Position numbers and translations under genes: made by a program. A model generated the notes under the pieces. It had not been told where the DNA came from. It made no database searches and was given only the letters and a program-made list of their open reading frames with translations. Shown here one piece after another: positions 17,427-24,966 of a stretch of DNA of 64,000 nt (positions are counted from its first letter, which is position 1; every line of letters starts with the position of its first letter). Origin of the DNA: an uncultured Oscillospiraceae bacterium (GTDB taxonomy: Bacteria > Bacillota > Clostridia > Oscillospirales > Oscillospiraceae); assembly GCA_947626265.1 (NCBI GenBank), contig CANQRM010000018.1, positions 1 through 64,000 on the forward strand. The letters are read 5' to 3'.

Positions 17427-18186
17427 GGCTCTCCCCTCCCGTGGCCAGGAGCGTCAGGGTGTCCGCGATCTTCTGATAGAACTGCTCCTTTGCCATGTCG
17501 CCCCGGTAGAGTTGGTGGAAAAGCTCCCCGTCCTTGATGAAGATGACCCGCCCGGCATGGCTGGCCGCCCGGACGGAGTGGGTGACCATGAGGATGGTCT
17601 GGCCGTCGGCGTTGAGGGAGGCGAACAGCTCCATCAGCCCTTCGGAGGACTTGGAGTCCAGCGCCCCGGTGGGCTCGTCCGCCAGCAGCAGCTTAGGGCC
17701 CGTGATGACCGCTCTCGCCACCGCGGCGCGCTGTTTCTGGCCGCCGGAGACCTCGTAGGGGTACTTGTTCAATATGTCCGTGATGCCCATCTTCTGGGCC
17801 ACGGGCTGCAGACGCTTGGACATGTCCACATAGCTCATCCCCGCCAGCACCAGAGGCAGGAAGATGTTGTCCCGGAGGTTGAAGTTGTCAAGTAAATTGA
17901 AGTCCTGGAACACGAACCCCAGGCAGTCCCGCCTAAAGGCGGCCAGCTCGTCCTCGTGTATCTCGGAGATGTCCCGGCCCTCTAAGAGCACCTTGCCGCC
18001 GGTGGGCTTATCGAAGGCCGCCAGCATATTGAGCAGGGTAGTCTTGCCGGAGCCGGACTCGCCCATGATGGCCACATACTCCCCCTGCTCCACGGAAAAG
18101 GACACATTGGAAAGGGCCTTCACCTGGTTGGCCCCGAACCGGCCCGTGTATGTCTTCGACAGGCCCTCCACTTGCAGTATCGTCAT
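17419..18186 (-). CDS. bceA: ABC transporter ATPase, BceA type
   Basis: 255-aa ATPase partner of the adjacent permease. Walker A GESGSGKTT (residues 42-50), Q-loop FQDFNLLD, signature SGGQKQR, Walker B LLLADEPTGALD and H-loop VTHS are intact. I start at ATG 18184-18186 (MTILQVEGLSKTY) with AAAGGAGG upstream; the frame continues open for about 150 codons without support. A 269-bp repeat-bearing gap separates it from the histidine kinase gene, so it may have its own promoter. Confidence 0.93.
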   Translation of the reverse strand: MTILQVEGLSKTYTGRFGANQVKALSNVSFSVEQGEYVAIMGESGSGKTTLLNMLAAFDKPTGGKVLLEGRDISEIHEDELAAFRRDCLGFVFQDFNLLDNFNLRDNIFLPLVLAGMSYVDMSKRLQPVAQKMGITDILNKYPYEVSGGQKQRAAVARAVITGPKLLLADEPTGALDSKSSEGLMELFASLNADGQTILMVTHSVRAASHAGRVIFIKDGELFHQLYRGDMAKEQFYQKIADTLTLLATGGESHE

Positions 18187-18285
18187 ATCTATGACCTCCT
18201 TTGTGTCCTCATCATAGCAAAACATCCGGGCTGTCAAAATCGATTCCCGTGACATTTTGACGCCCGGATATGACAATTTTGTAAG

Positions 18286-18345
18286 GTGTCTCTCCCTCCG
18301 TCGCGGCTTCGCCGTGCCACCTTCCTCGTCAGAGGGAGGCTTTTG
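18286..18345. repeat. Fragment of the dispersed GGGAGG palindromic element
   Basis: CTCCCTCCGTCGCGGCTTCG, then CCGTGCCACCTTCC and AGAGGGAGGCTTTT. Same type as the longer copies at 20164 and 52481 but only one arm pair. Confidence 0.5.
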
Positions 18346-18349
18346 CCAG

Positions 18350-18450
18350 CCCGACGGGCGGCGAGAACCGGCAGTGCCCCGCACGCGCTCGGTGAGCAAA
18401 GCGAACTTTAGCGGGAGGGGCCCTGTCGGGCGAGGCCGCCCTGGCACCGC
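18350..18450. repeat. Second copy of the GAACCGGCAGTG repeat
   Basis: CCCGACGGGCGGCGAGAACC, then GGCAGTG, GGTGAGCAAAGCGAAC and CCCTGTCGGG; the outer CCCGAC/GTCGGG can pair. Parallel to 13905-14040. It lies between the kinase and ATPase genes. Confidence 0.5.
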
Positions 18451-18454
18451 GCCC

Positions 18455-19441
18455 TTACTCCACTTCCAGCTCGTCGCTGTGCAGGTCCAGGCAGAAGATG
18501 CTGCCTCGGCCAGGCTCCGATTCCGCCCACAAGCGGTGGTGGAGCTTGTCCGCCGCCTGGCGGCAGAGATAGAGCCCCAGGCCCGTGGCGGTCTTATCTG
18601 CCCGGCCATTGTAGCCGGTGAAGCCCTTTTCAAAGATGCGGGGCAGGTCCTCGGCCGCCACGCCGATGCCCGTGTCCTGCACCCGCAGGACCTTTTCCGG
18701 CGTCACCGTGATGGTGACGGACCCGGCGGGGGTGTACTTCACCGCGTTGTCCAATAGCTGCTCCAATATGAAGGACAGCCACTTTTCGTCGGTCAGGGCC
18801 TCCGCCTCGGTGGGCTCATAGCGCAATGCCAGCTTTTTCTGCACGAACAGTGCCGCGTATTTTCGCACCGCCTGGCGTATGACCCCGTCCAGCTTAACGG
18901 TCCTGATCACCAGGTCGGAGGCCCCCTCCCCCAGCCGCAGGTAGGTCAGGGCCATCTCCGCGTACTGCCGCACCCGGAACAGCTCCGCCTCCAGCGCCCG
19001 GTGCTCCGGGGTGTCCTCGGATTGGAGCGTCATCTGCATGACGGCGATGGGGGTCTTGATCTGATGCACCCAGGCGGTGTACCAGTCCAGACTCTCCCGC
19101 CGGGCCCGGTCGTTCTCCTCCGAAAGCTGGGCGCACACGGCGCGCATCTTCTCCGCCATGGCCCGGAAGTCCTCCGCCTCAGGGCTCCCCGCCTCCGGCA
19201 GGGACCCGGCCCACACGGGCAGGTTCTCCAGCGCCTCCATGCGCGCCTCCCGGGCCCGCCGGGCATGCATCCACCCCGCCCATAAAAGCCCCAACCCGAT
19301 AAGGGCGCAGAGGCCCCCGGCGTACAGCGCCGCCTCGGTAGACACATTATAGAGCCACAGCACCAAGGCGAACACCGCCGTGAACAGGGCCAGCACCAGC
19401 GCGGCATACCGGTGGCTTTTCAGATACGTCCAAAAGCTCAT
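18455..19441 (-). CDS. bceS: Sensor histidine kinase, BceS-like
   Basis: 328 aa with two closely spaced N-terminal membrane helices (residues about 12-31 and 40-57) and almost no extracellular loop, the intramembrane-sensing layout that relies on a BceAB transporter for signal detection. H-box WVHQIKTPIAVM (His126), N-box ILEQLLDNAVKY, G1 VQDTGIGVAAEDL and G2 TGLGLYLC are present. Its ATG overlaps the regulator stop (ATGA). The true start (MSFWTYLK) follows from the overlap and the membrane segments. Confidence 0.9.
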   Translation of the reverse strand: MSFWTYLKSHRYAALVLALFTAVFALVLWLYNVSTEAALYAGGLCALIGLGLLWAGWMHARRAREARMEALENLPVWAGSLPEAGSPEAEDFRAMAEKMRAVCAQLSEENDRARRESLDWYTAWVHQIKTPIAVMQMTLQSEDTPEHRALEAELFRVRQYAEMALTYLRLGEGASDLVIRTVKLDGVIRQAVRKYAALFVQKKLALRYEPTEAEALTDEKWLSFILEQLLDNAVKYTPAGSVTITVTPEKVLRVQDTGIGVAAEDLPRIFEKGFTGYNGRADKTATGLGLYLCRQAADKLHHRLWAESEPGRGSIFCLDLHSDELEVE

Positions 19442-20112
19442 GGCCCCACCATATATCCCGCGCCCACCCGGGTGGTGATGAAGTCGGAAAGCCCCGCGTC
19501 CTCCAGCTTTTTCCGAAGCCTCGTCACGTTCACGGTGAGGGTATTTTCCTCCACGTAGGCGTCCATCTGCCACAGCCGGGTCATGAGGGTGTCGCGGCTG
19601 ACGATCTTCCCCTTGTTCTCCATGAGGGTCTGCAGGATGCGGAACTCGTTTTTCGTAAGCTCCACCCGCCTGCCCTCGTAAGTAAGGCTCGCGTCATTCA
19701 AATTCAGCACCGCGCCCTTATGCTCCAGCACCGGCGCCTTGCCGCCCATGTCGTAGGCCCGGCGCAGCACCGCGTTGAGTTTGGCCGTCATCACGTTCAG
19801 GTCCACAGGCTTGGGCAGAAAGTCGTCCCCGCCCATGGTCATGGCCATGACGATATTCATGTTGTCCGAGGCGGAGGAGATGAACACCACCGGCACCTGG
19901 GAGACCTTGCGTATCTGCTCGCACCAGTGGTAGCCGTTATAAAAGGGCAGGCCGATGTCCAGCAGCACCAGATGGGGGTCGAAGGCGGTAAACTCCGCCA
20001 TCACGTCCTGAAAGTCCCGGGCGCAGCGCACCTCGTGGCCCCAGGAGCCGATCTGCCGGGCCATCACGTCCGCCAGCGCCCCGTCGTCCTCCACGATGAA
20101 TATGCGGTACAT
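19438..20112 (-). CDS. bceR: OmpR-family response regulator, BceR-like
   Basis: 224 aa. Receiver domain with acidic pocket EDD and phosphoacceptor Asp52 (LVLLDIGLP), switch residues ISSAS and KPVD, and a C-terminal winged helix ending VNVTRLRKKLEDAGLSDFITTRVGAGYMV. It is co-encoded with the kinase and probably activates the downstream bceAB-like genes in response to a peptide antibiotic. Start ATG at 20110-20112 with GGGAGGTG upstream. Confidence 0.92.
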   Translation of the reverse strand: MYRIFIVEDDGALADVMARQIGSWGHEVRCARDFQDVMAEFTAFDPHLVLLDIGLPFYNGYHWCEQIRKVSQVPVVFISSASDNMNIVMAMTMGGDDFLPKPVDLNVMTAKLNAVLRRAYDMGGKAPVLEHKGAVLNLNDASLTYEGRRVELTKNEFRILQTLMENKGKIVSRDTLMTRLWQMDAYVEENTLTVNVTRLRKKLEDAGLSDFITTRVGAGYMVGP

Positions 20113-20163
20113 CCTCTTCACCTCCCCGGCTACTTTAGCACGGCCCATGGGCCCAAGTCAAAT

Positions 20164-20330
20164 ACAACAAAAGGGCCCCCTCGTAAGAGGGGGCTCCGCT
20201 TGAAGGCCCCCTTGTGCAAAGGGGGCTGTCAGCGCCGTCAGGCGGTGACTGAGGGATTGTCGTTTACAACCCCTCCACCACACTTCGTGTGGTCCCTCTC
20301 CCCTTGCACAGGGGAGGCTTCCATAATGTA
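20164..20330. repeat. Dispersed palindromic element (TTGTGCAAAGGGGG type)
   Basis: Several hairpins in tandem: GGCCCCCTC/GAGGGGGCT, GCCCCCTTGTGCAAAGGGGG, the word GACTGAGGGATTG, and a closing CCTCCACCACACTTCGTGTG, then CCCCTTGCACAGGGGAGG. The element fills the gap between bceR and the kinase-like gene and has no coding potential. Related copies lie at 18286 and 52481. Confidence 0.7.
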
Positions 20331-20339
20331 GAATCTTTC

Positions 20340-20924
20340 TTAATACAGCGATGCGATGATGTCCACGCAGCGGTCGATGCCCAGGGCGCCGCTGTCCATG
20401 GCGATATGGTAGTGCTGGGCCTTGCCCCACTCCATGTCGGTGTAGAACTGGTAGTAGGCCGCCCGGCGCTTGTCCTTGTCTTTGAGGCGCTTTTCCGGCG
20501 TCTCGCTGGTCTCGCCGTAGAGCTTCACGATGCGCTCCGCCCGCTTTTCCATGCTGGCGTAGACGAACACCTTCAGAAGGTCCGCCTTGCCGTCCAGGAT
20601 ATAGTCGGCGCACCGGCCCACGATGACGCAGCTCTCCTGCTCCGCAAGCTCCAGAATGAGCTTTCTCTGCACGGTCCAGAGGTAGTCCTGCACGGAAAGG
20701 CCGTTCACGGACCGGTCCGCGAAGGCGGTGGCCAGCCACCCGCCCCGGGGGGTGTACTCGCCCCGCTCGGCTATGTATTCCTTTGCCAGGCCGCTCTCCT
20801 CGGCGATCTTCTCCAGAAGCTCGTTGTCGTAGCAGTGGATGCCCAGCTTTTCCGCCGTCATCTTTCCCACCGTGCGCCCGCCGCTGCCGAATTCACGGCT
20901 GATGGTGATGATCCTGTTTGCCAT
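20340..20924 (-). CDS. Cytidylate kinase-like family protein
   Basis: 194 aa. The P-loop REFGSGGRTVGK (about residues 10-21) and the layout ITISREFGSGG ... CYDNELLEKIAEESGLAKEY ... ESCVIVGRCADYIL ... VFVYA identify the cytidylate_kin2 family, relatives of CMP kinase. The substrate of this branch is not established. Start at ATG 20922-20924 with GGAAAGGAGCG upstream. Monocistronic with its own promoter. Confidence 0.85.
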   Translation of the reverse strand: MANRIITISREFGSGGRTVGKMTAEKLGIHCYDNELLEKIAEESGLAKEYIAERGEYTPRGGWLATAFADRSVNGLSVQDYLWTVQRKLILELAEQESCVIVGRCADYILDGKADLLKVFVYASMEKRAERIVKLYGETSETPEKRLKDKDKRRAAYYQFYTDMEWGKAQHYHIAMDSGALGIDRCVDIIASLY

Positions 20925-20984
20925 AGTTATCGCTCCTTTCCAAAAGGCGCGGGCCGGTATTTCCGGCGCTGTTGGCCTAACTAA

Positions 20985-21013
20985 AAAATACCACAAACCG
21001 GCCGTCCCGTCAA
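20985..21013 (-). promoter_or_regulatory. Promoter of the cytidylate kinase-like gene
   Basis: Minus strand TTGACG, 17-nt spacer, TATTTT. Confidence 0.5.
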
Positions 21014-21045
21014 TATTCCGGCGCCCCGCGCAACCCCATATATGC

Positions 21046-21074
21046 TTGCATCAGGGCACTATATCCACTATAAT
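21046..21074 (+). promoter_or_regulatory. Promoter of the restriction-modification genes
   Basis: TTGCAT, 17-nt spacer, TATAAT, about 40 nt before the methyltransferase ATG. Confidence 0.7.
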
Positions 21075-21115
21075 AATTAAAATAGCTGCTTATAAGGCCA
21101 GGAAGGGATGGTGTC

Positions 21116-22768
21116 ATGGAAAAGTTCAGCCCGCTGGACCAGGATATCGTGCAGCTGAGCCGGGAGGCGTCGGCCAGTGCCATGCCGCTGGGAGACTATT
21201 ATACGCCGGCGGCGCTGGTGGACCTTATGTGCGGCCTGCTGGACTTCAGGGGCGGCAGCGTGTACGACCCCTGCTGCGGCAGCGGCGCGCTCCTGGCCGC
21301 CGCCAAACGTTCCCTCCCGGACAGGGAGCCATGCCGGCTATACGGCCAGACGACCGATGAGACGGCCTATCGCCTGTGCCAAATGGACCTGTTTCTGGAG
21401 GGTCTCTCTGCCGATCTGGGCGGCAGAGCCGCGAATACGCTGACAGAGGACCTGCACTCCGGCATGGAATTCGACGTCATTCTGGCGAATCCGCCGTTCA
21501 ATCTCTCCGGCTGGTGCGGGGACGCTCTCCCGGAGGAGTCCCTGTGGCAGTACGGCGTCCCGCCCCGCTCCAACGGGAATTTCGCGTGGCTGCAGCTCAT
21601 CATCCGCCACATGAGAATGGAGAGCCGCGCCGCGGTCATTATGCCGAACGGCACGCTGACGAGCCAGGTCCGCGCGGAACGGCAGATACGTGAGGGTATC
21701 CTGCTGGACGGTCTGGTGGAAGCCGTCATCTCCCTGCCCTCCGGGCTGTTCCGCAATACGAAGATCCCCTGCAGCCTGTGGCTGCTGCACAGGACGGAGC
21801 GGCCGGTGTCCGACCTTCTCATGGTCGACGCGAGGGAGCTGCGCCTGCGCGAAGAGATCGGGGACGCCGCTGCGCTTACGGACCTGGTGGAGCGTTACCG
21901 GGCGGGCGAGCCGCTGGAGGCCACCTCATGGTACGCCGTGGTCCCCACCGAGCGCATCCTGGCCGGCCGGGCGCTTTTGAGCCCCAACCTGTACACCGCG
22001 GAAAAGCCCCTGCCCGCCGCGTCCGTCCTCCCGGACCCCGGACGTCTCCGGGCGCTGATCGGCTTTCTGTGCTCCTGGCTCAAGGATGGATCCCTCGCCG
22101 CGAAAATCGGCATGTGGGCCGGCATGCCCGCCTTTGAACACTGGGAGAAGGACCTTCTGACGGAGCGGTACCATGTCATCGGAGGCATCACAAAGAAGGG
22201 GGCGTCTTTTGGGCACGGCGTACCGATGGCGGATCTGAAGACCGTACTTGAACATCCGTTCCTTCCGGAGAAGCTGCCGCAGGCAGTGGATATCACAGAG
22301 GCGGAAATGGAACGCTTCCGGCTCCGGGCCGGTGACATCCTCATGGGCAGGACAAGCGAGACCCTGCAGCAGCTGGGCTGCTGCTGTGTCGTCCCAGAAG
22401 ACCGCAGCGCCGTCTTCGGCTGTCACCTGAAGCGCCTGCGTCCCTGTGACACGGACCGGCCGGACAGCTTTTATATGGCCGGTTTTTTCCAAAGCGCCGT
22501 TTACCGCCGGCAGATAGAGCGGCTCACCCCCGTCTATACCACCCGCGCGAATATGAACCGGGATATCCTCTCCAAAATCGTTATCTATCTCCAGGACCAG
22601 CCGTCACAAAAGGCTCTGGGCGAGACTCTGTATTCCCTGTACCGCTGCCGCCGGCGGAGCGGCGACGCTGTACTCAACGCCGCGCTGGACGAATTTGCCC
22701 GTCTGCTGACGGAGCAGTTCATCACCTACCCCATACTTTGCCTGGAGGAGGGAGAAGCGAAGACATGA
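21116..22768 (+). CDS. N6-adenine methyltransferase fused to a specificity-like (HsdS) region
   Basis: 550 aa. Residues 1-300 are a gamma-type N6-adenine methyltransferase like HsdM: LGDYYTPAALV, SAM motif I DPCCGSGALL (51-60) and catalytic motif IV NPPF (125-128). Residues about 330-510 resemble a single HsdS target-recognition domain: GVPMADLKTVLEHPFLPEK, then ERFRLRAGDILMGRTSET, then CHLKRLRP, then TPVYTTRANMNRDILSKIVI. So this is a compact M-S fusion with one recognition domain instead of separate hsdM and hsdS genes. It overlaps the HNH endonuclease start (ATGA). No HsdR translocase is present. Likely a host-specificity system; the recognition sequence cannot be read from the protein. 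Confidence 0.82.
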   Translation: MEKFSPLDQDIVQLSREASASAMPLGDYYTPAALVDLMCGLLDFRGGSVYDPCCGSGALLAAAKRSLPDREPCRLYGQTTDETAYRLCQMDLFLEGLSADLGGRAANTLTEDLHSGMEFDVILANPPFNLSGWCGDALPEESLWQYGVPPRSNGNFAWLQLIIRHMRMESRAAVIMPNGTLTSQVRAERQIREGILLDGLVEAVISLPSGLFRNTKIPCSLWLLHRTERPVSDLLMVDARELRLREEIGDAAALTDLVERYRAGEPLEATSWYAVVPTERILAGRALLSPNLYTAEKPLPAASVLPDPGRLRALIGFLCSWLKDGSLAAKIGMWAGMPAFEHWEKDLLTERYHVIGGITKKGASFGHGVPMADLKTVLEHPFLPEKLPQAVDITEAEMERFRLRAGDILMGRTSETLQQLGCCCVVPEDRSAVFGCHLKRLRPCDTDRPDSFYMAGFFQSAVYRRQIERLTPVYTTRANMNRDILSKIVIYLQDQPSQKALGETLYSLYRCRRRSGDAVLNAALDEFARLLTEQFITYPILCLEEGEAKT

Positions 22769-23616
22769 ACCGACAGAAACAGATATGGCTTGTGATGCTG
22801 TACGCGATGAACGAGATGGACGGCGGAGGCGGCCGGAGAAAAGACGTCCTGGCGCATATCAACAGCCGCGGGTATTGGAAGAAGAACGACTCGAACGACG
22901 CCATCCGTGCCAGCCGCAATGAGCCCGTCTGGCGGAACAACTTTTCCTTTGAGCGGGAGCACCTGGCAGACGCGGGATATATGCAGCCGGGCGGGAACGG
23001 CGTCTGGAAGATCACGGACAGCGGCCGTCAGCATCTGTCGGAGCTGATCGGCGAGGCAGTGCGGCAGCCGGACGGCGCCGGCTATACGGACGCGTTTTCT
23101 CAAACGCTCCGCGATGAGCAGGACCTGACCGACGACCTCTTGCAGGATGAGATCCTGATGGAGCAGCTGGCCGCGGAGGACATCCCGAAGCCGGAAGCGC
23201 CGCCGGAGCTGAGCAGCGCCCCCCGGCCGCCCAGGACCGCGGTCGCACGGCGCAACGGGCATGCCTACCGGCACGACCCTGCCGTATCCGACGCCGCGCT
23301 GATGCGCGCCGGGAACCACTGCCAGATCGACCCGGCGCACACATCCTTCCTGCGCCGCGACGGACAGACGGTGTACATGGAACCGCACCATCTCATTCCC
23401 CTGTCCAAGACCAGGCGCTTCAACGTGGATCTGGACAGGGAGCAGAATATAATCTGCCTGTGCTGCACCTGCCACAAACAGATCCATTACGGCCGCAGGG
23501 AGGACGTAAGAGCCATGCTGGAAAAGCTGTTTCTGCCCCGGCGGCAGGATATCTGCGCCATCCTGGGGCGGGACATATCCCTGGAGGAGCTGTTCGCACT
23601 TTACGAAAACCCGTGA
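22765..23616 (+). CDS. HNH restriction endonuclease with N-terminal winged helix
   Basis: 283 aa. Residues about 1-95 look like an Mrr_N-type winged helix (FEREHLADAGYMQPGGNGVWKITDSGRQHL). A charged, Pro-rich linker follows (about 100-165). The C-terminal HNH domain has Cys186, the catalytic HHLIPL (His208-209), the Asn of REQNIICLC, and zinc-type CxxCxCH (231-237). The start overlaps the methyltransferase stop, so the pair is coupled, as expected for a toxin-like endonuclease kept with its protecting methylase. It ends about 50 bp before tRNA-Leu. Confidence 0.82.
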   Translation: MNRQKQIWLVMLYAMNEMDGGGGRRKDVLAHINSRGYWKKNDSNDAIRASRNEPVWRNNFSFEREHLADAGYMQPGGNGVWKITDSGRQHLSELIGEAVRQPDGAGYTDAFSQTLRDEQDLTDDLLQDEILMEQLAAEDIPKPEAPPELSSAPRPPRTAVARRNGHAYRHDPAVSDAALMRAGNHCQIDPAHTSFLRRDGQTVYMEPHHLIPLSKTRRFNVDLDREQNIICLCCTCHKQIHYGRREDVRAMLEKLFLPRRQDICAILGRDISLEELFALYENP

Positions 23617-23625
23617 ACTTGTCTC

Positions 23626-23654
23626 TTGCAACCTGCCCCGCCATCGGCTATAAT
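23626..23654 (+). promoter_or_regulatory. tRNA-Leu promoter
   Basis: TTGCAA, 17-nt spacer, TATAAT, 11 nt before the tRNA 5' end. Confidence 0.8.
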
Positions 23655-23665
23655 GGCCCTGTCAT

Positions 23666-23748
23666 GCGGGTATGGTGGAATTGGCAGACACGCGGGATTT
23701 AGGTTCCCGTGGGCGACCGTGGGAGTTCAAATCTCCCTACCCGCACCA
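23666..23748 (+). tRNA. tRNA-Leu (anticodon UAG)
   Basis: Class II tRNA of 83 nt. The acceptor GCGGGTA pairs with TACCCGC, followed by A and an encoded CCA. Anticodon stem CGGGA/TCCCG encloses TTTAGGT, giving anticodon TAG for CUN leucine codons. A short variable arm and the T-arm GGGAGTTCAAATCTCCC are intact. Confidence 0.97.
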
Positions 23749-23755
23749 CAGCGTC

Positions 23756-23871
23756 GGAAGTTTCCCGAAGATGTCGGGTCCTCGCAAGGGAGGCCCCTCC
23801 ATCGGCCGGAAAACTTCCTCCTTCTCCCCATGCGACCCGCTGCGCTGGGCTCGCATGGGGGCCCCGAAAGA
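23756..23871 (+). other. Structured leader region before pheST
   Basis: Two dyads: GGAAGTTT near 23756 with AAACTTCC near 23812, and CCCCATGCGA near 23838 with TCGCATGGGG ending at 23871. I looked for T-box hallmarks (an AGGGTGGNACCGCG-like box, a UUC specifier bulge) and did not find them, so it may be a tRNA terminator or an undescribed leader. Confidence 0.3.
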
Positions 23872-23897
23872 TAATCCACAACATTGGAGGCGTCAGA

Positions 23898-24950
23898 ATG
23901 AATCAGGAGATCGCCGCGCTGACTGAAAAGTTCGAGGCGGAACTGAAAAAGATCGAAAACGCGCTGGACCTGGAGAACATGCGCGTGGCCTACCTGGGCA
24001 AGAAGGGCAGCGTCACCGCCCTCTTGAAGTCCATGGGCACCCTGTCCGGCGAGGCCCGCCGGGAGCTGGGCCAGGAGGTCAACGAGCTCAAGGACCGGGT
24101 GGCGGAGCGCATCGCGGTGCGCAAGGAGGAGCTGCAGGCATTGGAGCTGAAGCGGCAGATAGACGCCGTGGACGAGTTCGACCTGTCCCTGCCCCCCGTC
24201 CTGGACCGGGGCTCCTATCACCCCATCACCCTTGTTCAGCGTCAGTGCGAGCGGGTGTTCAAGTCCATGGGCTTCACCGTGGAGGACTACAAGGAGGTCG
24301 TCAGCGACTACGAGTGCTTCGAGTCGCTGAACATCCCCAAGTTCCACCCCGCCCGGGACATGCAGGACACCTATTACCTGGAAAACGGCCAGCTTCTGAA
24401 GAGCCAGACCTCCGCGGCCCAGAACGCCATCTACCGCAAGTACCGCAAGGCCCTCGTCGAGGACGGCACCCCCATCAAGGCCATCTTCCCCGGCCGCTGC
24501 TTCCGCAACGAGGCTACCGACGCCTGCCACGAGAATACCTTCTTCCAGATGGAGGGGGTCATGGTGGACAGGAATATCTCCATCTCCAACCTCATCTTCT
24601 TTATGAAGACCATGCTCTCCGAGGTCTTTGAGCGGGACATCAAGGTCCGGCTGCGCCCGGGCTTCTTCCCCTTCGTGGAGCCCGGCTTCGAGCTGGACAT
24701 CAACTGCCTCATCTGCGGCGGCGAGGGCTGCCCCTCCTGCAAGCACAGCGGGTGGCTGGAGCTGTGCCCCTGCGGCATGATCCACCCCGAGGTGCTGCGC
24801 ATGGGCGGCATCGACCCGGAGGAGTACACCGGCTTCGCCTTCGGGCTGGGCCTCACCCGCCTGGCCATGATGAAGTACGGCATCGCGGACATCCGCGATC
24901 TGAACGGCGGCAGCCTTATGAGCATGTGCCAGTTCACCGACGACGAATAA
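23898..24950 (+). CDS. pheS: Phenylalanine--tRNA ligase alpha subunit
   Basis: Catalytic subunit of the (alpha-beta)2 enzyme that charges tRNA-Phe. N-terminal coiled coil for tRNA binding (1-90), then class II motifs: motif 2 FPGRCFRNEATDACHENTFFQ, motif 3 GFAFGLGLTRLAMMKYGI. The insert CLICGGEGCPSCKHSGWLELCPCG bears a four-plus cysteine cluster, likely zinc-binding, seen in many Clostridia and spirochaete PheS. 350 aa. The ATG at 23898 has TTGGAGG upstream; the longer open frame is unsupported. Followed after 16 bp by pheT. Confidence 0.97.
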   Translation: MNQEIAALTEKFEAELKKIENALDLENMRVAYLGKKGSVTALLKSMGTLSGEARRELGQEVNELKDRVAERIAVRKEELQALELKRQIDAVDEFDLSLPPVLDRGSYHPITLVQRQCERVFKSMGFTVEDYKEVVSDYECFESLNIPKFHPARDMQDTYYLENGQLLKSQTSAAQNAIYRKYRKALVEDGTPIKAIFPGRCFRNEATDACHENTFFQMEGVMVDRNISISNLIFFMKTMLSEVFERDIKVRLRPGFFPFVEPGFELDINCLICGGEGCPSCKHSGWLELCPCGMIHPEVLRMGGIDPEEYTGFAFGLGLTRLAMMKYGIADIRDLNGGSLMSMCQFTDDE

Positions 24951-24966
24951 GAAAGGAGCGTTCGGC

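Noticed and set aside
17534-18757. Open frames in the gap between the BceS-like and BceA-like genes
   Set aside because: They are N-terminal extensions or shadows; the gap itself contains only two repeat fragments and the ATPase SD.
23749-23897. T-box riboswitch before pheS
   Set aside because: No AGGGTGGNACCGCG-like antiterminator sequence or specifier loop was found.
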